A stretch of DNA of 64,000 bases from Whitmania pigra (GCA_021613335.1 JAJTWR010000314.1:2627501-2691500); one strand, 5' to 3'; shown: positions 13,920 to 26,445, counted from the stretch's first letter. A program made the numbers and translations. The notes: generated from the sequence alone by a model not told the origin.

Positions 13920-14640
13920 ATTAAGAATTTAAATAATAAAATGCAATCTGTCATTCTTAACGTTGTTGTCGTTGTTGTTGTTGTCCTTACCAACAGATGG
14001 ATCGATGCCATTCAGAAGGCCATGACAGTTTAACTGATATATTTGGTTGCACTCGCATTATTTTGTTTTAAGTCATTCATTATCATATCATTATGACATC
14101 ATCATTTTCATTGTTATTAGCATTAATTTAATAAATCATTTTAACGAAAAATAATTACATATGTCAATGTTAGCTTAGTAAGGCAATCAGTAAGAACAAT
14201 CCCTAAAAATTGTTCGTGTCTTGATCGAAAAATTGATTCCATTTCATGTTTTGTGGCGGGAAGTGAACCCCTTTAAATTGTACATATTGTCCGATGGTGC
14301 CGATTCTCCTCTGCAATTATTGACGTTTTTATTGTTGTTAAATTCTCAATTCGAAATTCCTGACTTATTTATTGATTATTAGTAAATCGTGCTCATACTA
14401 TACTAAACTATACCTCTTAAAGAAAATTTATTTTTAGTTTTTATTATTCTTAAAATTATAATATTATAATGCACTTAATTATTGACCAATCATCAAGTTT
14501 GGTCTGTAATCATTTGTTGGCAACAGCATTCCACTTTATGGCTTCAGTGGGGCTCGTGATTCGATTGTTTATAATGCATTTTAGGACATTATTTGGTTGG
14601 TTAAGGAGTGGTTTTTAATTGCAGGTTTTTGAGATTGTTA
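13920..14640. repeat. dispersed segment shared with the 5' flank of gene H
   Basis: Matches 60400-61470 in the same order: the AACGTTGTTGT tract, GATGGATCGATGCC, TTGTGGCGGGA, and ACATATTGTCCGATGGTGC. Part of the right side (14640-14900) also matches 20930-21130. These copies show that upstream DNA of the lectin-like genes was itself duplicated and shuffled. Confidence 0.7.
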
Positions 14641-16146
14641 TTTCCTAAATTATCGTTTCAAGAGTTGCTATTGTTAGTATTAATGCGATGATAGTAATCC
14701 TTATTAATTACATAATAATTTAATAATATTATTAATATAATATATATATAAATTATTATTATTAATCATTTATTATTATTATTGGATGGGTGCCATTTCT
14801 TCCTTGCTATTATGATGGCATGTAATTCTGAGAACCCGCATGTTGATTGTGAAGTAAACATATTCTTGAGTTTAACTTCTGCTTGAACTTGAACGAATTC
14901 CGAAAACTTTAATACTGCAAATTTTTTGTTTCGTCTAGGATAAATTCAGTAGTAAACATATAAGGGAATTGTTTCTAGTTATCATTTTAAATCCTTGAAA
15001 TCCACAGAAATTCTCAAACAATACTTAACAATTGGTGTTATTAATTACTCAAAACACTCCCTCACGTAGGATGTTTGATAATGATACTTTAATTATTAAA
15101 TAAGTTACAATCAAGTTAATTATCAACGAATAACGATGGAGCCATAAAAATTAATTAATAAAACAATTTGTTTTTGCATATAATATCTAGTATTTATTAT
15201 TTAGAGAAGTTTTAATATTTTGATTTTAAATTCATCAATATTTACTTTCATACTATACAATTTTCGCAGTATTTTGCACTATTTTTTGTAGTTATACCGT
15301 CGTTGTGAATTTTAAAAGATTTTCTGCAATTTTCTGTTTTGTTCCTTTTGCTCAATAGGAAACTCCGAGTAAAGCAAATGTTGCTATTAACGACGTGATT
15401 TATGACCATTTTTTTGAATAACAAGATCTTTTGAGATATTTCTGTTCAAAGTTCCATTGAAAACTTCTTGAACAATTGTGGCAAAAATCAATACCATTGA
15501 AAAATAAGTCCTTCTAAAGAAATGCAAAGAACCAAACTCTTAAAATTTCTTAAATGGCGAAAATAAATTTATTTAACACTGCCTACGTGGATGCAAAATT
15601 TGTGTTAGAATTCATGTCATTTTACCACTTCAATTTTAAAATGTGATAACTAATGATAGATCTTAAATGGTTTATTCCAATATTATTTTGCATAAATAAA
15701 ATTGATTTTTGTGTAAACATGAAATACATTCAAAAATTAATTGAAAAAACACGCTAAGAAATAAAATAAAATACAAAATGCAATTAAAGAATGTAGTCAA
15801 GCGATTAATCACTCAAAACAATTTAATCGACCCGCAACCGTAATAATTTTTAAAAGTTGTTAATGGATATCCGAGCAATAGAAAAATAAATGCTATCCAG
15901 TAATGAATACTTATTTTGCATAATAAAAGGAAGAATACTATTGCTTCACAACAGGTTTTCCTACATTGTCTTTTAAATACCCGCCGTTCAATTCTGAAAA
16001 CATATAAACACATTCAATAGTAATAAGGAAATATTAAATAATAAATAAGATATAAATACTAGGAAATAATAAGTACGACCACCATCTCTGCTCATTTAAT
16101 CTGCAACTCCAAAATCCTTTGCAAGACGAAGAAATCAAATTAACTG

Positions 16147-18242
16147 ATGGAATTTTACAAACTGATTTCATTGATTTGTGCAGTAGCGAAAGTGTTTGGA
16201 TCAGTTGAGGAAGGCGACGGAAAATTGGAATTTCACAAAAGTTACGATTGCAACAGCCAAACGGGATGTGCTCGCGACATTCCCATCTCTAAGCAAATGA
16301 GAGTTAGAAGCAGAATCCATTGCGCAGTGATTTGTAAGCTAAGGAAGATTTGCATAAATTTTAATTATTTAAAAAATACGACATGCCAAATGTTTGATTT
16401 CCTACCTTATAAAATTTTATATTCCCCAAACTGCACCAATTATCAGGTAAGAATTTTTTTCATCATTTTTGCAATCAGCACATAGTCGAAGGTATTACAT
16501 AATTACAAATACAGGTACCTGCTTTTAACAATCATGCATCTGCAAAAAGTGAGTTTATCAATTTTTATTGAGAAAAATATGTTACATTTTTTATAATCAA
16601 ATTTAAAAATTCAAATTTTCTCATCACTCAGAGAGTGGAAATCTTGCATTGTATCGACAAACGTGTCAAAGCTCGACATTTTTGTATGGCACAAAAAACC
16701 TTTCGTGGTGGTTGGCTGTGGATGGATTGTTTGGAGTTAATGCACAAATTGGCGATTGCACTCACACGGCGGATCCTGTCGGAGGAGAAAACTGGTTCAT
16801 GGTGGATTTAATTCAAACGATTAATATCAGCTACGTTCTTATTTTGACAAGAGCTAATTATCGAGTGATTGGTAAGTTGATTATAAAATATTTTAGACCA
16901 GGGGGTTCCCAACCTTTTTATGTCTTGCACCCCTAGAAAACTTTTAGTATGTTCTCTTAACCACTATCAAAGTAATATAAGTAATATATCTAATAAGAAG
17001 AAATAACAATTTATAATAAATTTGAGCACCATATTTATTTAAGTTAAATTTTGAATAACATATAAAGCAAGAAGAAAGAAAGAAAAGAAGAGTGTTATAA
17101 TGCAAAGTAAAATACTAACAGTACACACAAATTAAGTTCTTCAATCAGTGTAAATGAAAGTGTAAATTAAAAATTACAAAAAACAATAAAAACTGACGTT
17201 CTAAAATTTAATATTTAAATTTAATTACTTTTTTGCTGCTGTTTCTCAGATATGATTTTTTCAAAATGCGGTACTTTCTGATAGTGATCCGCATGTCTGC
17301 CTAGAGATTCAGGTGATTTTTATTTTCATTTTTTATTGAATTAAACAAACAAGCCATTATACACATAAAAAAAAACAAAAAGCAACTGATATGAATTCAA
17401 ATAAAATCAAAGGGTTTGTTTTTATTGGAAAAGAGAACTGAATCCAAACTCACGTAAGTATGTTGTTGCAAATAGCATAAAAACACATTGTGTTTGTTCA
17501 CAAAGTTTCGGAAGCATGTTCATTGTTGAACACCAATATTCTCCAAAGACTTTTTTTCAAATGGCATTTTACGAGCACGATTTGTCCTCAGTTCAATAAG
17601 ATCTTCATTCAGCTCTTCATCATCTGACATATTATCCAAACATTAAGAATGTGGATTGATGATCCATTCTTCTTAAACTTTCAAATCTCTGGCTGCAAAA
17701 CTTAACTGGGTAACTTTAGAATGAGCCGTTGTCATTTTCCCGCTGGTTAAATTTCGCACCTCATTAAGTTCAATCTCGCACACCTGGTTGGGAACCCCTG
17801 TTATAGACTGTCATAGCTTTAAATAATAATTATAACGATAGCAGTTTTTGGACTATTTAATGATATTATTACGCAAGAACTACTATATCTTTTAAACTTA
17901 AAATACTATTCAAATAATTACATTAAAAAAATCATTTTACTCAGATATAAAATAAACATATTAGTAAATAGTAAACAATAGCATATGTACACAATGTTAT
18001 ACTTAGTCAGGTACAAGGACCTCATCATCGGTTTAACCAATGATTCATGGTTGGTGAAGAGACCAGTAAGAAACACATATCCTCTGTGTGGAATCTACAA
18101 GGGACCTCTAGTTGAGGCGTCTTGGATTAAAATCAATTGTTCCATCAATAGCACTCCACCAGCAAGATATGTCATTGTTCAACAACCTTCTGCTACTGGA
18201 GAATTAAGTCTTTGTGAATTACAGGTCTTTGAAAAGGTTTGA
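16147..18242 (+). CDS. gene A: secreted PAN/apple + F-type-lectin-like (FTP) protein
   Basis: Four coding exons, 16147-16446, 16515-16548, 16632-16871 and 18007-18242, give 269 residues. Residues 1 to about 19 are a hydrophobic signal peptide. About 30-100 form a cysteine-rich PAN/apple-like module (CAVICKLRKICINFNY). From about 115 an FTP/F5-8C-like domain runs to the end: NLALYRQTCQSST, SWWLAVDGLFGVN, CTHTADPVGGENWFMVDL, then PLCGIYKGP and LCELQVF. Predicted extracellular and glycosylated; ligand unknown. Exon 2 is 34 nt here and 19 nt in the other copies; both leave the same phase. The last intron carries a 902-bp hAT-like insertion. Gene A defines a subfamily with pseudogenes at 37090 and 57389. 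Splice choices are by motif and paralogue alignment. Confidence 0.82.
16899..17800. mobile_element. hAT-type element with intact ends and 8-bp target duplication
   Basis: The left end CAGGGGGTTCCCAACC and right end GGTTGGGAACCCCTG are inverted repeats. The flanks TTTTAGAC (16891-16898) and TTATAGAC (17801-17808) match at 7 of 8 bases, the hAT target size. No transposase frame is seen, so it is non-autonomous or decayed. The equivalent intron of gene B is only about 110 bp and has no insertion. Confidence 0.88.
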
Positions 18243-21200
18243 AACAGATGAAACTTATTCAATGTACACAAACACACATCAAATATTTTCATAGCTGGTA
18301 GCAAATAACGAGTTACATTTGTAGTTAGCAACAAATTTCATTTTGCACAACTTTGTTTACATTTTTCTTTAATCGGTCTAAATAAAAAATACAAATGGCT
18401 TAATTATATCGCTTATGTGTTACATTTTCTTAATTACATGGTAAATCGTTATTAACACGAATGTGAAATCTTCTTTAATTATCGTTGATTTAACAAATTG
18501 AAAAATTTCAAAAACAAAATTTTTTTGAAAATGTTGGGTCTTTGTAAGAATAACATGTTTAACAGAAAACTTTATTGGCTGTCAAATATTCAGAAACAGA
18601 AACAAGAACGGAAATATCGCTAATGGCTACCAAGTACGTATTCGCATGTAACATCGCAATCCCTATCGTTCAACTCTCGTAACAACTCCGTATCAACTCC
18701 CGTACCAACTCGTACAAACTCTCGTACCAAAACTCTGTACAAACTTCGTACAAACTCTCTCGCTCCTGAGGTCAACATTTGATGATTTCATCGCGACCCG
18801 CTGAGGGCGGAAGTTGATTGTTTATATTTTAGATTGTTTTGATTTAATAACTTTAATTTAATTGTATTTAAACATGCTTTCCAAATACAAACAGCTACAC
18901 TAAAAAAATGATTATAAAGTGATTTTAAAATTTAACTCATTATAAAGCTAAATCAATGAGAACCCCAAGCCCGTTTCTTTGCAACAAGATGGTTCCATCT
19001 GGGAGCAATAGGAGACAATGGCAGCCTAAGTGTGTTCCTTATGTCCAGTTTGTTCCATTCCTTACCAGTTCGTGGGTCTTTTGTGGTTGGGAATTAGCTC
19101 TCAAACTGTTTTAAAAGAAAAGGTAGGTGATCCATCACCAACCGGGAAAATGAATGCTCAGGCTCAGTCTCGCATAAAAACCCGGCTAATGTTTGAAACG
19201 GGGTTAATACCAAAATAACGATAGGTGTGTGAGCAAAATTGGGGTCGATCGAAAATGGCGACGATTAGGACCAAAATAGCGAAGGCCTTTTTATAACCAT
19301 CCAAAATATCCAAATCACACGACCAAAATATCTAAGGTCTAAAACAAAACTAACGAGGAATGGTCATTTATTTGAATTCAAATGTCTTCATATTTTCCTC
19401 AAATTATGAATAGGAATAGTGGGGTTTTCATAGCCATTACAATCTTCATGCATCTTTGTTCGCAAAGTATCAGAAAAAGTTAGCATTTTAGATAAGTGAT
19501 ACATAATTAATGACCCGTTAATACCTTTTTATTGGAGGTTTGATTTTGTTTAATGAAATTAATAACTCCTATTAACGAGAACCTAAAATAATTAAACGAT
19601 TTTTTATTTTAAAAAAGGATTTTTCATTTTGGAAGGATGTTTTTCTTTAAGCAATTGCATTGTATTCTTTAAAAAATGATTCAGCTTTCTCAATTACATG
19701 AGTATCATACTAGATTCTCTTCCACATCTTACTAACTTCTTTTTGACAGTCCTGTTTATTCCAGGTTTTGTGTTTTAAAAGAAGCCTTATCCAATGATGT
19801 ATTCTGGTTTCTTTTCTTCATCGACTGAAATGCAGATTTCATTCAAAGTACTGAGCGATAAACGATTAAATTACTGAAACAAAACCTTTAGCAAAATAAG
19901 CTCCACCCATCATGATTAAAAGCAAATTTTCGAAATAAACACATAGATTTAAGCCCTCCCCCTGTCACAATTTCTTAGACCCCCTTTCCTCTCGAACGTA
20001 ACGTACTTTATTTAATCACCAGTTCGATTTGATTTATATTGGATTTTTGATCATCATAGAGACGAGGCATACCGTCGACAGAGAGACGAGGAAGATCGTC
20101 GGCGGGACGTCAAAGAGACGAACAGTTGCTCAAATTGCTTGAGATCCTAAAAGGAATACCAGAGGTCATCGATAATCCAGAATCAGTCACAGCGGGGAGC
20201 ATAGAGGTTGTTGGCGAAGTGGCATTTGTCACTAGTTATTCGAAAATAGATAGGCTTAATATTCATTGTCATCACATCATTGCTTTTAATTTCACAAAAA
20301 ATCGGCTAAATACAAAAAATACGAAAGGCTTAATTAAATCGCATATGTGTTGCATTTTCTTATATTTATGGTAAATCGTTATTAGGACGAATGTGAAATC
20401 TTCTTTAATTCTTTTTAACCTAACAAATTGATAAATTTCAAAAACAAAATTTTATTGAAAATCAAAAGATTCAAATGACTTTACATAATTTGACAGTTAA
20501 CTATGAAACATCCAAAGATCCCTATTAAAATTAAGTAAAAAAATAGACACTTCTCCAGGAAAACATTTAACAATTTCGAATTTGCACCTTGTAACAGTTT
20601 GAATTTTGGCTTTATTTTGGAAATATAATTATTTTAGAAGTAATTACGATAATTGTTGAATTGAATATTATTGTTAATCTTTTAATGCCAGCTCCTATCA
20701 TCTTCGCAAGTGAAGACCAAACGTTCCTCTGTATTAACAATAGCCACAGTTTCGGATTCAACATCTTCATCTGACTATTCAGACTATTTGAGTCTATCTG
20801 ACTATTTTCTTATCGATTAATTGTCGAATTAATCTGCAGCCCTAATTTAATTAGTTTGCTTTTTAATTTGGTAAAAGAATTAATAAATTAAGAATTTAAA
20901 TAATGAAATTGCAGATTTTTTAGATTTTTATTTCCTATATTATCGTTTCAAGCGTTGCTATTGTTAGTGTTAAAACGATGATAATAATCCATATTAATTA
21001 TATAATAATAACTATCATTTATTATTATTATTGGATGGGTGGCCATTTCTATCTTGCTATTATGATGGCGTGTAATTGAGCTATGGCTAATTCTGAGAAC
21101 CTGCATGTCGATTATGAAGTGAACAGATTCTTGAATGATAGTTTAAATTCTGCTTGAACTTGAACGAACCAAGAAATTTTAACACTCCCGCGAGTTTTTC

Positions 21201-21600
21201 GTTTCGTCTAAAATATATTCAGTAGTAAATATATGATGGAATGAAGAAATAAAACTATGCTTATGGTGCTAAGAGGTAAAAAAACAATAGAAATAATTTG
21301 TTTTTTGTCATGAAGCCCTTTCATACGGGATTCATGAAGACATTGTGAACAACATTATTTAATATCCGGCCGCCATTCATCCATCATCAAAACGCTCACG
21401 ACGAAAAGTTGGTATTGAATTTCTACACCGTTAATGGATCCGATCCTTTGTTTTATCGTATGTTTCTTCTAATTATTGATCCAAGGAGAGTCCAAACAAT
21501 TTGGTACATTTTGTGGATTTTCTTGAAGAAATGTCTTATTGTTCCAGATCTTTTCGCAAGACCGCATTTAAGTTGATCCGCAACAATAGCTTCCCAGTCT
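18243..21600. other. intergenic with dispersed repeats
   Basis: 18370-18545 recurs at 20310-20470 and 59390-59545 (shared AAATACAAAAAATACGAAAG-like start and GGTAAATCGTTATTA). 18560-18775 recurs at 42110-42300 (shared CAAGAACGGAAATATCGCTA). 19200-19360 has short CCAAAATA-type repeats. No gene is supported; the frames at 19030-19218 and 20126-20374 have no recognisable domain. Confidence 0.6.
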
Positions 21601-21621
21601 AACAACTGCAAATATTGTATT

Positions 21622-21816
21622 ATGAATCTATTTAGGCTGTTGATTATTTTATATTTTGCTGAGATGATCACTTCTAAGAAGTACGTGACTGTGATATTCA
21701 GGAAGACATTCAATTGCACAGATGAAGAAGAAGAGTGTGCAATGGACGTTCCATCTTTCGTTCAAGTTGGAATAAGAAGCAAAATCCAGTATTCAATTAT
21801 TTGCAAATTAAAATTA
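21622..21816 (+). pseudogene. PAN-type first-exon relic, third subfamily
   Basis: The frame opens with a signal-peptide-like MNLFRLLIILYFAEMIT and continues into a PAN-like stretch ECAMDVPSFVQVGIRSKIQY that aligns with exon 1 of genes A and B. It stops where the FNYL...TCQ half should begin. No later exons follow; a retroelement fragment starts immediately after. A degenerate cousin lies at 41655-41757. Confidence 0.65.
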
Positions 21817-21824
21817 TAATGTAC

Positions 21825-22185
21825 TTAATTATTGAAAATCATCTCGTTCTCGGTCCAATCATTTGTTGGCATCAGCATTCTAATCAGAAAACTGACCTTA
21901 CATCCTAAGTTCCCCCTTTTGCTTCCTTTTTGTTCTTCTGGCCATATTTTTTTTTCCTGAAGATGATTATATATTCTATTGCATAAGATTGCTGTTAGTA
22001 TTTTGCATGTCGTTGACAAACATGTTATGGGTCTGTAATTTTTAAGATTTTTGTTTCTGTGGATTTTGGCAACAGGTATGCAACTCCTTCTGACATCCAA
22101 CTAGGCATGTTCTGGGATTCTTTCAGTATTTCATTAAATGCTTTCAATAACTCTTTGTGCATTGATGTGAATTATTATTATTATT
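21825..22185 (-). mobile_element. reverse-transcriptase fragment, R2/R4/Dong-like
   Basis: Minus strand, read from 22185 downward: NMPSWMSEGVAYLLPKS in one frame, then after a shift NYRPITCLSTTCKILTAIL and EEQKGSKRGNLGCK. This is the finger/palm region typical of RLE-type non-LTR reverse transcriptases. Only this piece survives, and it is frameshifted. Its upstream side abuts an ATT/TAA microsatellite, the same target context as the larger element at 45862. Confidence 0.75.
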
Positions 22186-22300
22186 ATTATTATTATTGTT
22201 ATTATTATTATTATTATTATCAGCATCATTGTTATTATTAATATATTTTTATCATCATTATCATTATTATTATATCGTCATCATCATCATCATTATTACG
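22168..22300. repeat. (ATT)n and (ATC)n microsatellites upstream of gene B
   Basis: ATT repeat at about 22168-22222 followed by short ATC repeats to about 22297. The ATC tract occupies the same place as the ATC tracts upstream of genes D (32036) and F (49095). Confidence 0.9.
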
Positions 22301-22582
22301 GGCGCAAAATATCATAGCTACGCCTCTATCCATCATGCAATCGAGCCTACGATAATCATATTCATGACAAAAATTATGGTAGTTCCTCCCCCATGTATGT
22401 CTTACAAACAGCCTAACAACAGCAACCATGTATGTATATATGATGTGCACATAACAATGCATACTCATCGTAAAATATAAAGAAAACCGATTCTACAGGA
22501 AATCAATCATAAGATAGAAGAATTGAGACAATAAGACGCTTTTTATCAGCTAAATAAAAAAAATTAATTTCCAATTCCATAT

Positions 22583-22622
22583 CACAGCGGAATATTTCAA
22601 AATATAATTTAAAATTAAACCA
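22583..22622 (+). promoter_or_regulatory. conserved 40-bp block before the start codon
   Basis: A block ending TTTAAAATTAAACCA abuts the ATG of gene B. It recurs almost unchanged before C (31375), D (32605), E (44970), F (49437) and H (61473). In H the DNA further upstream is unrelated to that of B/D/F, so the block is the edge of the duplicated unit. It could be leader or core promoter; this is inference. Confidence 0.45.
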
Positions 22623-23973
22623 ATGGAATTCTCCAATACATTCGTGGCATTATGTTTAATTGTCACAGCATCATGTCTCCATGATTCATCTATGTTTCGT
22701 AGAAGTTCAGAATGCAATGGCAAAATACGATGTGCCGTGAACGTTCCCAGTTCTACTCAAATTGGAAGTTTAATCAACTGTGCCCTTCTCTGCAAATCTC
22801 TGAGAAACTGCACAGGCTTCAATTATTTCAATAATACATCGACATGCCAGCTGTTTGACATCTATTCTCTCAAGATAGCTCACCAACCTAATTGCAGTAA
22901 CTACCTGGTAATTATTCTAAAATTTTAATAACATAACTTTTAATTTGTATTATTACACTTAATGTTTGTGGATTTTTCAGCCATTTTCAAGGCTATCAGG
23001 TAACTATGTTGACTTTTTAAAATGTAATCTTCATATTTGCTTACATATTGTAGTAAAATAACTTGGGGATCTAAAAATTAATAAGTTAACTGACAAGTAT
23101 ATTGAGTATATATTCAGCGAAAGTTTCTGAATAATCAAATAATCCATCCGAGGAAATCTGGGTGATTTGTATCTACTTTAAGATCTGTCGAATATTTTTA
23201 TCTTATTTAATGCCATGAAACTTTATAATGATGATTCTAGATGTGACGAATAATAAAATTATTATCAATAAATTTAATTACCAAAATGAATTAACGTGCT
23301 GTCTCCAGTACAATAATAAACGATCTGGTTTCATTTAAATAATGTATGATAAAACCAAGCAATTATTTTTTTTAAATGTGTTGTCAGTCGACCTTGCACA
23401 ATGTCAACCAACTTATCAAAGTTCAACATATATCCAAAATGGCGTCGCGTTTTCCTCGTGGCTGGCAGTCGACGGTTTACTGGGTACCAATGTAGATGCG
23501 GGACAATGCAGTCACACGGATGATGGATACGGAGGAGAGAACTGGTTCATGGTGGATTTGATACGACTAGTGAACGTCAGCTATGTTCGTATTTTGACGA
23601 GAGAATCTCTTGAAGAGCTATGTAAGAACAAGTTTGCTTTATTTTAACCTTTTAAAATGTTTTAAATTAAAACACTTTTAAACTGAAGCATGATTGCACT
23701 GAAATAATAAAATATTTATCTACATTCAAAGATATCAGATACAAAGATCTCATCATCGGCGTAACCAATGCTTCATGGTTGGTGAAAAGACCAGTAAGAA
23801 ACACATATCCTCTGTGTGGAATCTACAAGGGACCACTTGTTGCGGCAGAGTGGATTCAAATCATTTGTTCCACCATTAGCACTCCACCAGCAAGATACGT
23901 CATTGTTCAACAAACTCCTGTTGATCCGACTTATGGGGGTTTTTTGTGCGTGTGCGAAATAGAAGTTTACTGA
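22623..23973 (+). CDS. gene B: secreted PAN/apple + F-type-lectin-like (FTP) protein
   Basis: Exons 22623-22907, 22981-22999, 23388-23621 and 23732-23973 give 259 residues. Signal peptide about 1-18 (ends VTASC). The PAN/apple-like module has Cys 31, 37, 53, 57, 63, 75 and 91 in a CALLC...NCTGFNYF...TCQLFD pattern and NCT, NTS and NCS glycosylation sequons. The FTP domain starts VDLAQCQPTYQSST and carries SSWLAVDGLLGTN, CSHTDDGYGGENWFMVDL, PLCGIYKGP and ends CVCEIEVY. Its last intron is short and insertion-free, so it is probably the ancestral state. Best guess: extracellular recognition or adhesion protein. The canonical fucose-binding arginine-aspartate motif is not evident. Confidence 0.85.
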
Positions 23974-24857
23974 AAGTTTTGAAATCTTAATATGAATTTC
24001 ATAATATTTACGTTAAGTTAATAATTTTCTTTTCTAACTTTTTACACTATTTAATCACCCGGTAGATTTGAAATGTTTCATATTGACATGAAGAGAGGTT
24101 ATCTTTAAGGAGTTAATTAAGAATGCTACATTTTCTTATTTGTAATTTTCTATTTCTATAATATCATCAAAAATTTATAATATTGTTTTAAGTGAATATT
24201 GATATTGTCCTCAATTTGAAATTAAAAATAAATCAGCCGAAAGAACAGAATGAGTGACAAACTATTCAAGGACTTGTTAAATTTAACAAACATTTGTGAT
24301 AAATTTGTAATAAATAATAATAAAAAATGCATTAGTTTAAATGTTATTATTATTTATTTATTAGATACTATTGAAGGGCCCAATTGGACCACTAACGCAG
24401 TTGCGAAAAAACAAAAGACATCGACCGGCGTTTGCACAATGGCAGCAAATAGATTAAATTTAAGTATTGACTAAAGGCTAAGTCACGTATTATCACAATA
24501 ATGGCGTTATCAAAGTTACTTGTAATTTTTACTTAAAAGTAACGTTTAGATGCTGCAACTTTTTACTTTTACTTGAGTAAATTTTTGAGGCAATACTTTT
24601 ACTTATCCTTAATTTACCTAATTCACTTTTTGAGGTATTACTTTTACTTTTAAATTACTGAAATAAGGTACTTTTTACAACATTGGTCAGAAGGCTGCAT
24701 GAATGATAAAGATCAAGGAGAGAGCTGTACTTAATTAGATCTGTGAATATTAGTCATTATTAAGGTTTAGCAAAATCGTCCTGGTATTTGTGAGACCAAA
24801 TTTTGTTTATGCTTCCAATCTTGGTTTATTAAATGTTTAGGTCCCATCGGCCAGACC
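23974..24857. other. 3' flank of gene B and intergenic
   Basis: An AATAAA near 24226 could serve gene B. A short open frame at 24250-24474 has no recognisable domain. Nothing else is supported. Confidence 0.4.
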
Positions 24858-25634
24858 GGCACCCCGTCATATCAGCCCGGCGACAAAATAGCCCAGGACA
24901 AAATAGCCCCGACAAAAAGACCCGTCAGAATAGCCAAACGACAAAATAGCTCACGACAAAATAGCCCCGTCAAAACAGCCCCGTCAAAATAAAATTGTAA
25001 AATTGGTTCATTGTGGATTCGTTACATGTTCACATGACTTGATGATAAGGTGAGTTCGATAAGGTGATTCACTTTGTGTGGCTCGAATAAGTTGCAGGTC
25101 AATCCATAAGATAGATTAAATTACAATTCCAATTCAAACCCTTCATTGTACACATTGAAACGGGAACTCGGGAAAGGATCAAAAGAAATTAAACTATCGA
25201 AGAAAAAACCTTCGTGACTGAGTGTCTGGTAAATTCTCTTGGTGCAGATTCACATGTTGATTGTCAATCGATAATTTATATTAAATACCAACTTGAAAAG
25301 TCCATGTAAAGTGAGGAAGTAGCCAAAATCCTAATAATATTTTAAACGATAAATCTTCCACTTAATGAAATTCCCTGATACCAATTACACTCATAACGGT
25401 CATAAGAAAATTCAAACCACTAACTTCGAATTAAATTTGGAATCAGTTATCGGTCAATGTATTCAACTCACAAAAATTTTGTCTAATATATTTAAGGGGC
25501 TATTTTGACGGGTCGATTTTGTCGGGGCTGTTTTGCCGGAGCTCTTTTGTCCTGGGCTATTTTGACGCCGGGCTATTTTGACGGGGCTGTTTTGACGGAG
25601 CTATTTTGTCGCCGGGCTGATATGACGGGTCACC
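24858..25634. mobile_element. fold-back element with repeat-built inverted arms
   Basis: The left arm (24858-24991) and right arm (25495-25634) are inverted copies. Both are built of short units alternating CGACAAAATAGCCC and CGTCAAAATAGCCC, and their outer ends share CCCGTCATATCAGCCCGGCG. The roughly 500-bp centre has no ORF. No clear target duplication was found. The superfamily is unknown. Confidence 0.75.
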
Positions 25635-25704
25635 ATATTCCCTATGATTCACGAATGTTGATTTAATTTACTACATCTGATTTATGTTCTATTGGACGAA
25701 AAAC

Positions 25705-26445
25705 CGATGTGAGTAGTCAACATTCCTCAATGACATTTACTCCCCAATTTCACCCACTCAATAACCATAATTGATCTGTTTTATCGCTCCATCAAATGCT
25801 ACCCTGTCACGTGATGCAAAGTATCACCATTTCCTGAATGGTCTGCCTGGAAAGTTATGGCAAATGTTTCATGGCACCGCATGAAGATGGTAATATAGAT
25901 CAGCTGTTTTATGGTTGAGTTGATGCGGGTCCTAACGAATGTAAAGATACTTCAAATATCAAAGGAAGCGCTAATATTAAGAAAAAAGGTTCAACATTCT
26001 ATGCTACATGCGATATTGATGATTGAGATGACTGATCGACTTAACTCCTGGAGAAGGAATGCAAGAGGATCATGAATTTGAGGCCATTACATCTTGCAAT
26101 ATCCATAAAAAGGTTGGTTGTGTGGTCAAGAATCCACCCCCTATGTTAACAGATTTCCAGTAGTGAGGCCGAATGTATCTGGGAGTGGCACTGCTTGTCT
26201 GCCTTTGCGTCTCTGTGTTTGTTCCCTTTTCTTATTTTCCTTTGTGGGTATCGCAACATAAAGAATTTTAAATAAAAGTAACGACAGTGATAACAATTCC
26301 TGAAGTGGCTGTAAACCTTTTACGAGTGAGTACTACTCGGGCAGAATTCATTTCATCGAGAACTAGCGGTTTTAAATCCAGGTTACAGAAATGAACATCG
26401 GCTAATAAGCAATAAATAAATAAATTTGTAATAAATATTTTCGAG
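25705..26445. repeat. dispersed 0.7-kb repeat, copy 2
   Basis: Counterpart of 13084-13800. Lies just right of the fold-back element. No conserved frame. Confidence 0.75.

Larger units (their letters stand above)
12624..16146. other. intergenic, mostly old repeats
   Basis: No supported gene. It holds a (TACTGC)n/(TAC)n tract near 12965-13030, an (AAT)n tract at 13034-13078, two dispersed duplicated segments (listed separately), and 15300-16146. That last part is the 5' flank of gene A and is paralogous to the split 5' flank of pseudogene G (53085-53572 plus 57155-57388). Confidence 0.6.

Noticed and set aside
18243..20374. Small ORFs at 19030 and 20126
   Set aside because: No domain, no paralogue conservation of frame, located in dispersed repeats.
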